64,000 nucleotides of DNA, taken from contig NZ_JACJTO010000011.1 in NCBI RefSeq assembly GCF_014698755.1, forward strand, positions 39,802 to 103,801, written 5' to 3'. The DNA is from Aphanizomenon flos-aquae FACHB-1287 (lineage in GTDB: Bacteria > Cyanobacteriota > Cyanobacteriia > Cyanobacteriales > Nostocaceae). Positions 9,443 through 20,978 of the stretch are shown one piece after another. The notes beneath the pieces were generated by a model. It made no database searches. It saw only the letters and a list, made by a program, of their open reading frames with translations, and was not told where the DNA came from. Each line of letters starts with the position of its first letter. Positions within the stretch are counted from its first letter, which is position 1. Both the position numbers and the translations under genes were made by a program.

Positions 9443-9991
9443 ATGAATAAAAATTCCTCAAGTAGTGAATTTATTAGGAAATTAAATGAATACAACTTAG
9501 CTTATGTTGTAGCAATTAGAAGTAATTATGGAGTCTGGATGCCATGTAATCAAAGAATTAGGGCGAATAAGGGTGTAAATTTGAAAGAACATTTAGCAAT
9601 TAAAAATCAGAAACCACTCAAAAGTAGTAAGAAACAAGGGCGAGTTAATATCATTGCTGCCTATTCTAATGGTAAGTTATTCGCTCCGTTTACTGTTGAG
9701 GGTGCTTGTAACCGAAGCGTCTTTGAAACTTGGCTAGAAACTTGTTTGCTCCCATCACTAAAACCTGGACAAATAGTCATTGCAAACAATGCTATATTTC
9801 ATAAAGGTGGACTAATTAAAGAATTAATTGAAGCCGCAGGATGTCAGTTAAAATACTTGCCGCCCTATTCGCCTGACCTTAATAAAATTGAGCGATGTTG
9901 GTCATGGTTAAAAAGCCGAATTCGCAAACAACTAATTCAATTTGACTCTTTCCGGGATGCTATGGAAGATGCGTTTCGTACAGCGTCCTAA
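9443..9991 (+). pseudogene. Chimeric, inactive transposase remnant
   Basis: A 182-residue frame joining two unrelated transposase pieces. Residues about 7-45 (EFIRKLNEYNLAYVVAIRS...) resemble a segment of IS701-type DDE transposases. From about residue 66 (RVNIIAAYSNGK...) to the end it matches the C-terminal half of IS630-type transposases, including PPYSPDLNKIERCW with the last catalytic Glu. The middle catalytic Asp of IS630 is replaced by Asn (IVIANNAIFHKG where IVIADN is usual), and the first Asp is absent with the missing N-terminal half. It cannot be an active transposase. Family assignments are from memory of the conserved motifs. Confidence 0.75.
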
Positions 9992-10100
9992 TCTCCCTGT
10001 CTATTGCTATATATAAAATATTAATGCAGGATTTATCCTAAAACTAGCTTTAATTCCCCCTGTTATGCACAAATATTCAACTAACATTTACCTGATAAAA

Positions 10101-10129
10101 ACCCACCCCTCAATGCGTTAGGGGTGGGT
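10101..10129 (-). terminator. Rho-independent terminator of groEL
   Basis: ACCCACCCCT (10101-10110) and AGGGGTGGGT (10120-10129) form a perfect 10-bp stem. On the minus strand the stem is followed by a T-run (complement of ATAAAA). It lies 44 bp past the groEL stop. Confidence 0.8.
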
Positions 10130-10172
10130 AATTCATAAATTACATAAATTATGGATTAGGGAGAGTGGCAAA

Positions 10173-11882
10173 TTAGAACATACCCATACCGCCCATACCG
10201 CCCATACCGCCCATACCGCCCATACCGCCCATACCGCCCATACCGCCCATACCGCCCATACCGCCCATACCGCCCATACCACCATCAGGTGATCCAGCGG
10301 CTTGTTTCTCAGGCTTTTGAGCAATAATGGCTTCAGTGGTTAGTACCATACCAGCAATAGAAGCGGCATTTTGTAAAGCAGAACGAACCACTTTTGCAGG
10401 ATCAATAATACCAGCAGCAATTAAGTCTTCAAACTCGCCTGTAGCTGCGTTGTAGCCGATATTTAAACCAGTTTCTCTGACTCTGGCCACAATGACAGAA
10501 CCTTCTGCCCCAGCGTTGTCTGCGATTTGCCGGAGGGGTGCTTCTAAAGCCTTTTGGACAATATCAGCGCCAATTCTTTCTTCAGGAGTGAGGCTGTTTT
10601 TAATTGCTTCTACCTTGCTAGATAGATAAATTAAAGTTGCACCACCACCGGGAACAATACCTTCTTCTACTGCTGCTTTGGTGGCATTGAGTGCATCTTC
10701 AATCCGCAATGTTCTGTCCTTGAGTTCGGTTTCTGTAGCTGCACCGACTTTAATCACGGCAATACCACCAGCTAACTTAGCAATGCGTTCTTGCAGTTTT
10801 TCAGTATCATAATCGGAATCTGTTGCCGCCAATTGTTTGCGAATTTGCTCAATCCGTATTTGGATTTCTGGTTTAGCAACATTACCAGCCACAATAGTGG
10901 TATTTTCCTTGTCAATGTGGATTTTCTCTGCAGTTCCCAACATTTCCAAAGTGGCAGTATCTAAGCTCAAGCCAATTTCTTCAGAAATCATTTGTCCATT
11001 GGTGAGAATGGCAATATCTTCTAACATAGCTTTGCGGCGTTCGCCAAAACCGGGAGCTTTAATAGCAGCTACAGCCAAGACACCACGCGCTTTATTGACA
11101 ACCAGAGTTGCTAAGGCATCACCATCTACATCTTCTGCAATAATCAATAAAGGCTGACCTAAACGAGCAACTTTTTCGAGAATGGGGACTAGATCTTGAA
11201 TGCTGCTGATTTTTTTATCGACAATCAGGATGCGGGCGTTTTCAAACTCTACTGTCATTCGTTCATTGTTGGTGATGAAGTAGGGAGAAATATAACCTCT
11301 GTCAACCTGCATCCCTTCAACTACTTCTAGTTCAGTGATTAGAGATTTGGATTCTTCAACGGTGATAACACCATCTTTACTCACTTTTTCCATGGCCAAT
11401 GCCAGCATATTGCCAACTTCAGCGTCATTGCCAGCGGAGACTGTGGCAACTTGAGCGATCGCACTGCCTTCTACAGGTTTAGCGATCTTAGCAATTTCCT
11501 TTACCAGAGCCTCAACGGTTTTATCAATACCCCGTTTTAAGCTGATGGGATTTGTCCCTGCAGCTACATTCTTTAAACCTTCCTTAATCAAGGCTTGTGC
11601 TAGAACTGTGGCAGTGGTGGTTCCATCGCCAGCTACATCTTTAGTTTTTGATGCTACTTCTTGAATCAACTTAGCACCAGTATTTTCTAAAGGGTCTTCT
11701 AACTCAATCTCTTTGGCAACAGTGATACCGTCGTTGACAATTTGGGGGATACCGAATTTTTTCTCTAATAGGACGTTACGACCTCTTGGACCTAAGGTGA
11801 TTTTCACGGCATCCGCTAATGCGTTGATGCCTCTTTCTAAAGCCCGCCGTGATTCTTCATTAAATGCAATAATTTTAGTCAT
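10173..11882 (-). CDS. groEL: Chaperonin GroEL (Cpn60), stand-alone copy
   Basis: A 569-residue 60-kDa chaperonin subunit that folds proteins in an ATP-driven double ring in the cytosol. Family marks include the N-terminal [13 protein letters not shown] segment, the ATP-binding [10 protein letters not shown] near residue 86, and the C-terminal glycine/methionine tail. The tail is unusually long: about eleven GGM units instead of the usual three to five, encoded by an almost perfect 9-bp repeat. No groES precedes it, so this is probably the monocistronic groEL2/cpn60 paralogue common in cyanobacteria. A CIRCE operator 33 bp upstream indicates repression by HrcA and heat-shock induction. Confidence 0.95.
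   Translation of the reverse strand: MTKIIAFNEESRRALERGINALADAVKITLGPRGRNVLLEKKFGIPQIVNDGITVAKEIELEDPLENTGAKLIQEVASKTKDVAGDGTTTATVLAQALIKEGLKNVAAGTNPISLKRGIDKTVEALVKEIAKIAKPVEGSAIAQVATVSAGNDAEVGNMLALAMEKVSKDGVITVEESKSLITELEVVEGMQVDRGYISPYFITNNERMTVEFENARILIVDKKISSIQDLVPILEKVARLGQPLLIIAEDVDGDALATLVVNKARGVLAVAAIKAPGFGERRKAMLEDIAILTNGQMISEEIGLSLDTATLEMLGTAEKIHIDKENTTIVAGNVAKPEIQIRIEQIRKQLAATDSDYDTEKLQERIAKLAGGIAVIKVGAATETELKDRTLRIEDALNATKAAVEEGIVPGGGATLIYLSSKVEAIKNSLTPEERIGADIVQKALEAPLRQIADNAGAEGSVIVARVRETGLNIGYNAATGEFEDLIAAGIIDPAKVVRSALQNAASIAGMVLTTEAIIAQKPEKQAAGSPDGGMGGMGGMGGMGGMGGMGGMGGMGGMGGMGGMGMF
10185..10283 (-). repeat. 9-bp tandem repeat encoding the GGM tail
   Basis: The unit ACCGCCCAT (plus strand) is repeated ten times without change from 10188 to 10277, with partial units at both ends. 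It encodes Gly-Gly-Met repeats at the GroEL C-terminus. Such perfection suggests recent slippage expansion. Confidence 0.9.
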
Positions 11883-11914
11883 GTTTTATTTTTCCATTGC
11901 TTCCATTAGACAAT

Positions 11915-11941
11915 TTAGCACTCACTGACCAAGAGTGCTAA
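11915..11941 (-). promoter_or_regulatory. CIRCE operator (HrcA-binding site)
   Basis: TTAGCACTC-N9-GAGTGCTAA is an exact match to the consensus CIRCE inverted repeat. It lies 33 bp upstream of the groEL start codon, the standard position for HrcA control of heat-shock chaperonin genes. Confidence 0.95.
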
Positions 11942-12045
11942 TCTCTTGCCACAATTTAGATTATGAACCACAATCCCAAAATTGACTAATATTAACAGTT
12001 GATACTTATGTTTGACCATAAAACTGATGATTATATTGGGAGCAA

Positions 12046-13131
12046 ATGAACCTACTAGTCAACTCCCTTAAATCCCTTGGCATTGCTGACCCTAGCGGTT
12101 CCGGCTGGTTAGCTGTAGTCTTTACATTTCTATTAGCTTTAGTTGTTACTTGGCGTTTAATTCCCACAATTCGTAAATTTGCCTTAGAGGTAGGTTGGGC
12201 AGATCAACCCAATGCTCGACGCTTGAATCAAGAACCCTTACCTAATGCGGGCGGTTTGGCAATCTATGCCGGGGTGATTGCGGCTTTGGTCTTGGCTAGT
12301 CTCTTGCGGCCAATTGAACTCCAAGGGGTTTTGGCTCAGGTCTTAACAATTCTTCTGGGTGGTTCAATTTTAGTATTAGTGGGTTTTATTGATGATCAGT
12401 TTAGCTTACCTCCATCTGTGCGACTTTGGGCGCAGGTAACGACAGCACTATTGCTAGTTGGTAATGGTATTAGCATTAAAGTGGTTTTTGGTACACCCAT
12501 TGATTCTCTCCTGTCTATGGCCTTAACGGTGTTGTGGGTGGTGGGGATTACTAATGCTATTAACCTGATGGATGGTATGGATGGTTTAGCTGGTGGCATT
12601 AGCTTTATTACTGCCATCAGTTTATTAGGAGTTTCTGCCCAGTTTGATAATCGGGCGGCAGCGACTTTAGTTTTAGCAGCTTTGGGAGGGGCTGCGCTGG
12701 GCTTTTTACGCCATAATTTTCACCCCTCACACATAATTATGGGTGATGCTGGAGCGTACTTTTTTGGCTATGTGTTAGCAGCAACCAGCATCTTAGGTAA
12801 ACTCCAATTAAATACAATCTATGCCCTAATCCCGACAGTTTTATTCCTGTTGTTGCCAGTTCTTGACACTACTCAAGTTTTTGTACGTCGGCTCATGGCA
12901 GGTAAAAACCCTCTGAGTACACCAGGTAAAGACCACTTACATCACCGCTTGTTAGCCTGGGGACTATCTCAAAGAAATGCAGCTTTTATCCTTTGGTCAA
13001 TTACTTTAGGTTGTAATTTGCTGGCTATGAAGATCCAGGGGATGAGTTTTTTCGTAATTCTGGCTACTGCGGTCGGTATTATCTTGCTGTTAGGACTAAC
13101 GCTTTGGCAAAGAATATTGAATAATCGCTGA
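12046..13131 (+). CDS. Undecaprenyl-phosphate sugar-1-phosphate transferase (WecA/TagO type)
   Basis: A 361-residue polytopic membrane enzyme of the MraY/WecA/TagO superfamily, which transfers a HexNAc-1-phosphate from a UDP-sugar to undecaprenyl phosphate and so starts a lipid-linked glycan. It has about ten hydrophobic segments. The family motifs are all visible: DDQFSLPPSVRL, NAINLMDGMDGLAGG with the Mg-binding Asp pair (about residue 172), HIIMGDAGAYFFG, and the basic cytoplasmic loop FVRRLMAGKNPLSTPGKDHLHHRLL that distinguishes WecA/TagO enzymes from MraY. It transcribes away from groEL. It may prime surface polysaccharide or cell-wall glycan synthesis. Confidence 0.87.
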   Translation: MNLLVNSLKSLGIADPSGSGWLAVVFTFLLALVVTWRLIPTIRKFALEVGWADQPNARRLNQEPLPNAGGLAIYAGVIAALVLASLLRPIELQGVLAQVLTILLGGSILVLVGFIDDQFSLPPSVRLWAQVTTALLLVGNGISIKVVFGTPIDSLLSMALTVLWVVGITNAINLMDGMDGLAGGISFITAISLLGVSAQFDNRAAATLVLAALGGAALGFLRHNFHPSHIIMGDAGAYFFGYVLAATSILGKLQLNTIYALIPTVLFLLLPVLDTTQVFVRRLMAGKNPLSTPGKDHLHHRLLAWGLSQRNAAFILWSITLGCNLLAMKIQGMSFFVILATAVGIILLLGLTLWQRILNNR

Positions 13132-13182
13132 ATAGGAAACAGAAATTTTACGACTGAAAACGAACAATTGACCACTGACAAA

Positions 13183-13923
<741 letters not shown>

Positions 13924-14169
13924 CTATTTTTCCTCAATTTTTGGAGATACCGCGCTAATTATCTTATAATCTTAAGTTATACGGAAGTGAAAAATTCATT
14001 AATAAAGCTAGTTAGTTAAGAATATATCGAAATTGCTGCTGATGTATAAAGTCGAAAACCCTGACTTGCTGTTATTTCTGCTGAGGTACAGAGCATAGTA
14101 GTTCTAAAATTTTAGCGATAATTGTTTTTTATGGGAAAATTATGCCAAAATATACAGAAATCCTTCTGT

Positions 14170-15915
14170 ATGATCATGATTGGGCAAACATTACGACAGC
14201 GTTATAAAATTACCAAGGAGTTAGGAAAAGAGGGGATTGGCAAAACCTATTTAGCTGAGTACCCGGTTGATTTGCCTGTTACTCCTCAGTATCACTGTGT
14301 TATTAAAGAACTTATCAAACCCTGGAAACCAGATTTAGATCCATTAGATACAGAAGAAAGGTTTAAAAAGGAAGCGGCAGTTTTATTTACTTTGGGAAAA
14401 AACCATGCCCAAATTCCTGAACTGTATGATTTTTTTGAGGAAAATAAAAAATTTTATCTTGTTCAAGAGTACATTCATGGACAAGATTTGAGTTATGAAA
14501 TAAGTTCGGGTCAAAAATGGAGTGAGGTTGAGGTAATTAAATTTTTGGAAGAAATTTTAGAAGTGCTAACTTTTCTCCATGAACAAAATGTTATTCACCG
14601 AGATATTCAACCATTAAATTTAATACGCCGTTATTCTGATAATAAACTGGTTTTGATTGACTTTGCAGTATTTAAAGAAATCAGCACTTTGGAAGTGAAT
14701 GCTCAAGGAAAAATAACTAGTGCTATTCCTATTGGTACTCCCGGTTATATGCCAAATGAACAGTTTAATGGATATCCTCAATTATGCAGTGATATTTATG
14801 CTCTGGGGATGACAGCAATTCAAGCAATAACTGGATTATCACCTCAGGAATTAGGAAGAGATACCAACACATTAGAGGTTATTTGGAGAGAAGAAGCTCA
14901 AATAAGTGAAGCATTGGCAGATATCCTCACCAAGATGGTTAGATATCATTACAAAGATAGATATACAGATGCTCATGAAACTTTACAAACTTTAAAACAA
15001 GCTGGGTTATTTTCAGAATTTTCTGCCACCTCACTACACCCAATTAAGATTGATGACAAGTATGGCTATATAGACCAGACAGGAAGGGTAGTTATTCAAC
15101 CCCAATTTGATAGTGCTAGGAATTTTTCTGGAGGTATGGCAGTTATCCAAATGGGTAAAAAGTATGGTTTTATTGATAAAAAAGGGTATCTAGTCATACC
15201 ACATCAATTTGATATTGCTTGGAATTTTTCTGAAGGTTTAGCCATGGTAAAGATAGACAATGAATATGGCTATATTAACAAAAGTGGGCAGTTATTTATA
15301 CCACATCAATTTGATTTTGCTGAGAACTTTTCCGAAGGTTTAGCTATGGTGAAAATAGATAATAAACATGGCTATATTGGCAAAAGTGGACAGTTTGTGA
15401 TCCCTCCTCAATTTGATATTGCTTTGAACTTTTCCGAAGGTTTAGCAATGGTAAATCTGGATGAAAAATATGGTTATATTGGCAAAAGTGGACAGTTTGT
15501 CATCCCTCCTCAATTTGATGATGCTTTGAGTTTTTTAGAAGGTTTAGCCATGGTGAAGATAGATAATAAATATGGCTATATTAACAAAACTGGACAGTTT
15601 ATGATCCCACCTCAATTTGATTTTGCTGAGAATTTTTCTGAAGGTCTAGCAATAGTTATGATCAATGAAAAATGGGGCTATATTGGCAAAAGTGGACAGT
15701 TTATGATTCCACCTCAATTCGATTTTGCTTGGAACTTTTCCGAGGGTTTAGCATCTGTTGAGATAGACAATAAATATGGCTATATTGACAAAAGTGGACA
15801 GTTTATGATTCCACCTCAATTTGATATTGCTGGGTACTTTTTTGAAGGTATCGCAATGGTAAAAATTGGCGAACAAGAACGTTATATAGATAAGAAAGGA
15901 AGGTTTATTTATTAG
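14170..15915 (+). CDS. Serine/threonine-kinase-like protein with C-terminal WG repeats
   Basis: The first 290 or so residues form a Hanks-type kinase domain: glycine loop ELGKEGIGKTYLAE, the ATP lysine in CVIKEL, HRDIQPLN and IDFAVF. Two positions are abnormal: the catalytic-loop Lys of HRDxKPxN is Gln (codon 14608-14610), and the Gly of DFG is Ala (codon 14665-14667). The catalytic Asp remains, so activity may be weak or absent. The C-terminal half has nine WG-type repeats of 34 residues (YGYIxKSGQFxIPPQFDxA...), a beta-rich fold thought to mediate protein interactions. I start at ATG 14170; ATG 14176 gives the usual family beginning (MIGQTLRQRYKI), and in-frame TTG/ATG codons at 14122 and 14131 extend it. 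No membrane segment is seen. Confidence 0.85.
   Translation: MIMIGQTLRQRYKITKELGKEGIGKTYLAEYPVDLPVTPQYHCVIKELIKPWKPDLDPLDTEERFKKEAAVLFTLGKNHAQIPELYDFFEENKKFYLVQEYIHGQDLSYEISSGQKWSEVEVIKFLEEILEVLTFLHEQNVIHRDIQPLNLIRRYSDNKLVLIDFAVFKEISTLEVNAQGKITSAIPIGTPGYMPNEQFNGYPQLCSDIYALGMTAIQAITGLSPQELGRDTNTLEVIWREEAQISEALADILTKMVRYHYKDRYTDAHETLQTLKQAGLFSEFSATSLHPIKIDDKYGYIDQTGRVVIQPQFDSARNFSGGMAVIQMGKKYGFIDKKGYLVIPHQFDIAWNFSEGLAMVKIDNEYGYINKSGQLFIPHQFDFAENFSEGLAMVKIDNKHGYIGKSGQFVIPPQFDIALNFSEGLAMVNLDEKYGYIGKSGQFVIPPQFDDALSFLEGLAMVKIDNKYGYINKTGQFMIPPQFDFAENFSEGLAIVMINEKWGYIGKSGQFMIPPQFDFAWNFSEGLASVEIDNKYGYIDKSGQFMIPPQFDIAGYFFEGIAMVKIGEQERYIDKKGRFIY
15049..15912 (+). repeat. 102-bp in-gene repeats (WG repeat array)
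   Basis: Nine consecutive units encode the 34-residue WG repeat. Units 3 to 8 are highly similar at DNA level (for example GGCAAAAGTGGACAGTTTxTGAT recurs), which suggests recent duplication or gene conversion within the array. Confidence 0.88.
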
Positions 15916-15962
15916 TTGATAAATTAAAAGTTTTTGTGAATAGGACTTACGCAAAATATTCC

Positions 15963-16250
15963 TCAAGCCCTTAATTGATAATGTTTCAATAGCCGGATGA
16001 TCGGGCGTAGTAACTTTTGTTGTTCTTGCAGGTTACTATACCCATCTTTTTTAGGAAGACACCACACCAGCATTTTTAGGGTAATTAATTGTGTACTGCT
16101 GAGGTACTTGGATAGGATTGGTTGATAGTGTTAATTTGATGAGACCATTCTTGTAATCCCCTCAAGAAATTCAGATTTTTGAGGATTGAATGATTTTCTG
16201 AATAATTTCGTACCAATTCAGAAGGTTTTTGGCAATTAATCCAGTCAAAA
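15963..16250 (-). pseudogene. Frameshifted remnant of an unidentified coding sequence
   Basis: The minus strand reads well in pieces. One piece ends at the TGA complement 15963-15965 and includes MLVWCLPKKDGYSNLQ followed by LLRPIIRLLKHYQL. An upstream piece in another frame reads FLRGLQEWSHQINTINQSYP, and a further one LTGLIAKNLLNWYEIIQKII. Together they look like the C-terminal part of one protein, perhaps a transposase, broken by at least two frameshifts. I do not recognise the family. The rest of the 15916-16367 gap holds a copy of a GTGGGGTGGGCATCTTGCC interspersed repeat and the psaB terminator. Confidence 0.4.
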
Positions 16251-16310
16251 TTTAAACAGCATAACTAATGGCATCTTGTTGTGGGGTGGGCATCTTGCCT
16301 GCCCATTAAA

Positions 16311-16342
16311 AAAAATCCCCCACCTCATGACAGGGGATTTTT
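16311..16342 (-). terminator. Rho-independent terminator of the psaA-psaB transcript
   Basis: AAAAATCCCC (16311-16320) pairs with GGGGATTTTT (16333-16342) over a 12-base loop. On the minus strand the stem ends in a long T-run. It lies 26 bp past the psaB stop. Confidence 0.8.
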
Positions 16343-16367
16343 AATTATCTACAACCAGTAGTTAAGA

Positions 16368-18599
16368 TCAACCGAACTTACCAGCAGTAGAAGCAATGAG
16401 GAACGCTGCATAGGTAACGATGTAGCCAATAGTGAAGTGAGCTAAACCAACCACACGAGCTTGAACAATCGAGAGAGCAACGGGCTTATCCTTCCAGCGA
16501 ACCAAGTTAGCTAAAGGAGTACGTTCGTGCGCCCAAACCAAGGTTTCGATTAACTCTTGCCAGTAACCTCTCCAAGAGATGAGGAACATGAAACCAGTAG
16601 CCCAGACTAGGTGTCCGAAGAGGAACATCCAAGCCCAAACAGACAAGTTATTCATGCCGTAGGGGTTGTAACCGTTAATCAACTGAGCAGAGTTAGCCCA
16701 GAGGTAATCACGGAACCAGCCCATGAGGTAGGTAGAGTTTTCGTTGAACTGAGCAACGTTACCTTGCCAAATACCTAAATGTTTCCAGTGCCAGTAGAAG
16801 GTTACCCAACCAATGGTATTCAACATCCAGAACATAGACAGGTAGAAAGAGTCCCATGCGGAGATATCGCAAGTACCGCCACGGCCTGGACCGTCGCAGG
16901 GGAACGCATAACCGAAGTCCTTTTTATCGGGCATCAGTTTAGAACCACGAGCATCCAAAGCACCCTTAACGAGTACCAAGGTGGTGGTGTGGATAGCCAA
17001 AGCGAAAGCGTGGTGAACCAAGAAGTCGCCAGGTCCAATGGTCAGGAACAAGGAATTTGTGCCTGAGTTGATGGCATCTAACCAGCCAGACAACCAAACG
17101 TTACCAGCATTGGGGTAAGCGGTGTAAGCAATACTGTCGGGGTTAGACAACAGTACATTCAAGCCATACAAAGCTTTACCTTGGGCAGCTTGGATGAATT
17201 GAGCAAATACTGGCTCAATCAAGATTTGTTTTTCAGGAGTACCGAAGGCCACAACTACGTCGTTGTGAACGTACAAGCCCAAGGTGTGGAAGCCTAAGAA
17301 GAGAGATACCCAGCTAAGGTGGGAAATGATCGCTTCTTTGTGCTGTAACATCCGGTCAAGAACGTTACCTTTGTTTTGTTCGGGGTCGTAGTCACGAACC
17401 CAGAAGATTGCCGCGTGAGCAAAAGCACCAACCATCAAGAAACCAGCGATGTACTGGTGGTGGGTATACAATGCTGCCTGTGTGGTGTAATCCTTAGCGA
17501 TGAAAGCATAAGGAGGCAGAGCGTACATATGCTGCGCTACCAAGGAACAAATAGTTCCCAAAGATGCCAAAGCTAATGACAACTGGAAGTGCAGGGAGTT
17601 GTTGATGGTGTCGTAAAGACCTTGGTGGGGCAGGTTGAACTGACCTTCGCTCTTGCTACCGGGAATTAAACCGGATTTGGAGTTCAGCATTTCTTTGATG
17701 CTGTGACCAATTCCGAAGTTAGTCCGGTACATATGACCAGCGATGATGAACAAAACTGCGATCGCCAAGTGGTGGTGAGCCATGTCAGTCAACCACAAGG
17801 ATTCTGTTTGGGGGTGGAAACCGCCCAAGAAGGTCAGAATCGCAGTCCCAGCACCGGTGGAAGTACCAAATAAATGGCCAGCGGTGTCAGGGTTTTGAGC
17901 GTAAACGCCCCAGTTACCTGTGAAGAAAGGAGTTAAACCTGCTGGATGGGGAGCTACACTTAAGAAGTTATCCCAACCTACGTGAATACCACGAGATTCA
18001 GGAATGGCGACGTGAACCAAGTGACCAGTCCAAGCTAAGGAGCTAACACCGAACAAACCAGCGAGGTGGTGATTCAGACGGGGTTCAGCGCTCTTGAACC
18101 AAGATAGACTAGGACGAAACTTGGGTTGTAAATGTAACCAACCAGCAAATAGGAACAATGCCGCCAACAGGAGCAAACCAACGGAACCAGTATATAGTTC
18201 GCTGTTTGTCCGCATCCCGATGGTGTACCACCAGTGATAAACACCGGAGTAAGCGATGTTTACGGGGTTGCTTGCACCAGCTTGGGTGAAAGCTTCAATT
18301 GCTGCTTCACCGAAGTGAGGGTCCCAAATTGCATGGGCAATGGGACGGACGTGAAGGGGATCTTTAATCCACTGTTCAAAGTTACCTTGCCAGGCTACGT
18401 GGAACAGGAGGCTGGATGCCCACAGGAAGATGATTGCCAAGTGACCGAAGTGCGTAGCGAAAATCTTTTGGTAAAGATTCTCTTCCGTCATGCCATCGTG
18501 GCTTTCAAAGTCGTTGCCTGTAGCGATCGCATACCAAATCCGACGAGTAGTCGGGTCCTGTGCGAGATCCTGGCTAAATTTTGGAAATTTTGTTGCCAT
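16368..18599 (-). CDS. psaB: Photosystem I core protein PsaB
   Basis: A 743-residue, eleven-helix thylakoid protein that with PsaA forms the photosystem I reaction-centre heterodimer carrying P700, the chlorophyll antenna and the F_X iron-sulphur cluster. The cluster loop [18 protein letters not shown] is intact and supplies two of the four cysteines of F_X. The N-terminus ([20 protein letters not shown]) and C-terminus (...[11 protein letters not shown]) match family ends, so the gene is full length. It lies 120 bp downstream of psaA in the usual order, and the two are presumably cotranscribed. Confidence 0.98.
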   Translation of the reverse strand: MATKFPKFSQDLAQDPTTRRIWYAIATGNDFESHDGMTEENLYQKIFATHFGHLAIIFLWASSLLFHVAWQGNFEQWIKDPLHVRPIAHAIWDPHFGEAAIEAFTQAGASNPVNIAYSGVYHWWYTIGMRTNSELYTGSVGLLLLAALFLFAGWLHLQPKFRPSLSWFKSAEPRLNHHLAGLFGVSSLAWTGHLVHVAIPESRGIHVGWDNFLSVAPHPAGLTPFFTGNWGVYAQNPDTAGHLFGTSTGAGTAILTFLGGFHPQTESLWLTDMAHHHLAIAVLFIIAGHMYRTNFGIGHSIKEMLNSKSGLIPGSKSEGQFNLPHQGLYDTINNSLHFQLSLALASLGTICSLVAQHMYALPPYAFIAKDYTTQAALYTHHQYIAGFLMVGAFAHAAIFWVRDYDPEQNKGNVLDRMLQHKEAIISHLSWVSLFLGFHTLGLYVHNDVVVAFGTPEKQILIEPVFAQFIQAAQGKALYGLNVLLSNPDSIAYTAYPNAGNVWLSGWLDAINSGTNSLFLTIGPGDFLVHHAFALAIHTTTLVLVKGALDARGSKLMPDKKDFGYAFPCDGPGRGGTCDISAWDSFYLSMFWMLNTIGWVTFYWHWKHLGIWQGNVAQFNENSTYLMGWFRDYLWANSAQLINGYNPYGMNNLSVWAWMFLFGHLVWATGFMFLISWRGYWQELIETLVWAHERTPLANLVRWKDKPVALSIVQARVVGLAHFTIGYIVTYAAFLIASTAGKFG

Positions 18600-18650
18600 A
18601 GGTGTGATCTGTCCTCTGACCTTTAGCCATTATTTGTCAGCAAAATTTTA

Positions 18651-18716
18651 GATTCTAGATTTTGGATTTTGGATTGAATCTAAAATCTTAGAATCCAAAA
18701 CCCAAAATTCTACTGA
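18651..18716. repeat. Heptamer-type short repeats between psaA and psaB
   Basis: The psaA-psaB spacer is filled by degenerate AT-rich heptamers of the TAGATTT/TGGATTT type, in both orientations (ATTTTGGATTTTGGATT then AATCTAAAATC... AATCCAAAACCC). These can form a weak stem. The same family recurs inside mnmE and before nifU. Confidence 0.7.
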
Positions 18717-18719
18717 TTT

Positions 18720-20978
18720 TTATCCTACTGAGAGGATGTGTGCGTGGAAGAATGCCCAAGTGGTGGCAATTCCTCCTAATAGGTAGTGAGCCACACCTAC
18801 AGCCCGACCTTGAGTGATGCTCAGTGCGCGAGGCTGAATTGTTGGGGCTACTTTCAGTTTATTGTGCGCCCAAACGATGGACTCAATTAGTTCTTGCCAG
18901 TAGCCACGACCGCTGAACAGGAACATTAAGCTGAACGCCCAAATAAAGTGAGCGCCTAAGAACATGAGTCCGTAAGCGGATAACTCAGTTCCGTAGGAGT
19001 TAATTACTTGTGTAGCTTGCGCCCACAGGAAGTCACGTAACCAACCGTTGATGGTGATAGCACTTTCTGCAAAGTTGCCACCAGTAATGTGATTTACTGT
19101 ACCATCTGGGTCTACTGTTCCCCAGACATCAGATTGCATCTTCCAGCTAAAGTGGAAAATTACAATTGATAGGGAGTTATACATCCAGAACAGTCCCAGG
19201 AAGATATGATCCCAACCGGAAACTTGGCAAGTACCACCACGGCCTGGACCATCGCAAGGGAATCGGAAGCCTAAGTTAGCCTTGTCTGGTATCAGACGAG
19301 AACTGCGGGCGTACAATACACCTTTGAGCAAGATGAGAACAGTAACGTGAATGGTGAATGCGTGGATGTGGTGAACCATGAAGTCCGCTGTACCCAATGT
19401 AATGGGCATCATAGCGATCTTATCGCCGATGGCAACAATTCCACCACCAAAAGCATGACTAACTACTTGGAGAGCGTTAGGTGCTGTGTTACCAGGAGCT
19501 AATGTGTGCAGGTTTTGCACCCACTGAGCAAATACTGGCTGCAATTGAATTGCGCTGTCGGAGAACATATCTTGGGGACGACCCAAAGCACGCATGGTGT
19601 CATTGTGGATGTACAAACCGAAGCTGTGGAAGCCTAAGAAAATACAAACCCAGTTAAGGTGAGAAATGATAGCGTCACGGTGACGAATCACGCGATCTAA
19701 AACGTTGTTTTGGTTAACAACAGGATCGTAATCCCGCACCATGAAGATGGCCGCGTGAGCCGCACCACCAACAATCAAGAAACCACCGATCCAAATATGG
19801 TGAGTGAAGATACACAATTGTGTTGCGTAGTCTGTCGCCAAGTAAGGATAGGGAGGCATCGCGTACATATGATGGGCGATGATGATTGTCAAGGAACCCA
19901 AGAAAGCTAGGTTAGTAGCCAATTGAGCGTGCCAAGAAGTGGTGAGGTTTTCGTAAAGACCTTTGTGACCTTCGCCAGTGAAAGGACCTTTATGAGCTTC
20001 TAGAATATCTTTGATGCTGTGACCGATACCCCAGTTGGTACGGTACATATGACCAGCAACGATGAACAGTACAGCGATCGCTAGGTGGTGATGAGAAATA
20101 TCAGTCATCCACAAGCCGCCTGTAACTGGGTTTAAACCACCCTTAAATGTGAGGATATCAGCATAAGCTCCCCAATTTAAGGTGAAGAAAGGTGTTAAAC
20201 CACTAGCGAAACCAGGGTAAAGTTCTGCCATTTTTGCTGTATTAAACAGCAATTCATGAGGCAGAGGGATGTCCTTAGCTGCTACACCTGCATCTAACAG
20301 TTTGTTGATTGGTGCAGATACATGGATTAAGTGACCAGCCCATCCCAAAGAACCGCAGCCTAGCAACACTGATAGGTGATGATTCAGCATTGACTCCACA
20401 TTCTGGAACCATTCCAGTTTAGGAGCGCGTTTGTGGTAGTGAAACCAGCCAGCAAATAAGAACAAGCCTGCTAATACCAAGCCGCCAATTGCAGTTACAT
20501 ATAGCTGGAAGGAGCTAGTGATACCCCAGCCACGCCATACTTGGAACAAGCCAGAGGTGGTTTGAATGCCGCGGAAACCGCCGCCCATATCACCATTTAA
20601 AATGTCTTGACCAACAATAGACCAAACTGTTTGGGCGCTGGGCTTAACTCCTAATGGATCAGCCAGCCAAGCTTCGTAGTTAGAGAACTTAGCGCCGTGG
20701 AACAACATCCCGCTCAACCAGATTGCTACTACGGACAAATGACCGAAGTGAGCGGCGAATATCTTGCGGGAGATGTCTTCTAAATCGCTTGTATGTGTAT
20801 CAAAATCATGGGCGAGGGCATGGAGATCCCAAATCCAGGTTGTGGTTTTTGGGCCTCTCGATAAGGATCTGTCGAAATGTCCTGGCTTTGCCCATTTTTC
20901 AAATGAGGTAGGAACCGGATCATTGTCAACGATCACTCTTGCTTTTTTTTCCTCTCGCTCCGGAGGACTAATCGTCAT
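18720..20978 (-). CDS. psaA: Photosystem I core protein PsaA
   Basis: A 752-residue, eleven-helix thylakoid membrane protein, partner of PsaB in the photosystem I reaction centre. The F_X loop [18 protein letters not shown] is present with both cysteines. The N-terminus ([23 protein letters not shown]) and the C-terminal end ([11 protein letters not shown]) match those of other cyanobacterial PsaA proteins. A GGAGG-like ribosome-binding site precedes the ATG (AGAGAGGAGGTCGA just upstream on the minus strand). It is the first gene of the psaAB transcript; its promoter should lie in the 20979-21509 interval. Confidence 0.98.
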   Translation of the reverse strand: MTISPPEREEKKARVIVDNDPVPTSFEKWAKPGHFDRSLSRGPKTTTWIWDLHALAHDFDTHTSDLEDISRKIFAAHFGHLSVVAIWLSGMLFHGAKFSNYEAWLADPLGVKPSAQTVWSIVGQDILNGDMGGGFRGIQTTSGLFQVWRGWGITSSFQLYVTAIGGLVLAGLFLFAGWFHYHKRAPKLEWFQNVESMLNHHLSVLLGCGSLGWAGHLIHVSAPINKLLDAGVAAKDIPLPHELLFNTAKMAELYPGFASGLTPFFTLNWGAYADILTFKGGLNPVTGGLWMTDISHHHLAIAVLFIVAGHMYRTNWGIGHSIKDILEAHKGPFTGEGHKGLYENLTTSWHAQLATNLAFLGSLTIIIAHHMYAMPPYPYLATDYATQLCIFTHHIWIGGFLIVGGAAHAAIFMVRDYDPVVNQNNVLDRVIRHRDAIISHLNWVCIFLGFHSFGLYIHNDTMRALGRPQDMFSDSAIQLQPVFAQWVQNLHTLAPGNTAPNALQVVSHAFGGGIVAIGDKIAMMPITLGTADFMVHHIHAFTIHVTVLILLKGVLYARSSRLIPDKANLGFRFPCDGPGRGGTCQVSGWDHIFLGLFWMYNSLSIVIFHFSWKMQSDVWGTVDPDGTVNHITGGNFAESAITINGWLRDFLWAQATQVINSYGTELSAYGLMFLGAHFIWAFSLMFLFSGRGYWQELIESIVWAHNKLKVAPTIQPRALSITQGRAVGVAHYLLGGIATTWAFFHAHILSVG

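Noticed and set aside
10133..10324. Open frame on the minus strand with VWAVWAVWA repeats
   Set aside because: It is the groEL GGM repeat read in another frame.
14041..16000. CRISPR array suggested by regular repeats in the WG-repeat gene
   Set aside because: The 102-bp units are coding and have no spacers. No CRISPR array was found elsewhere in the window.
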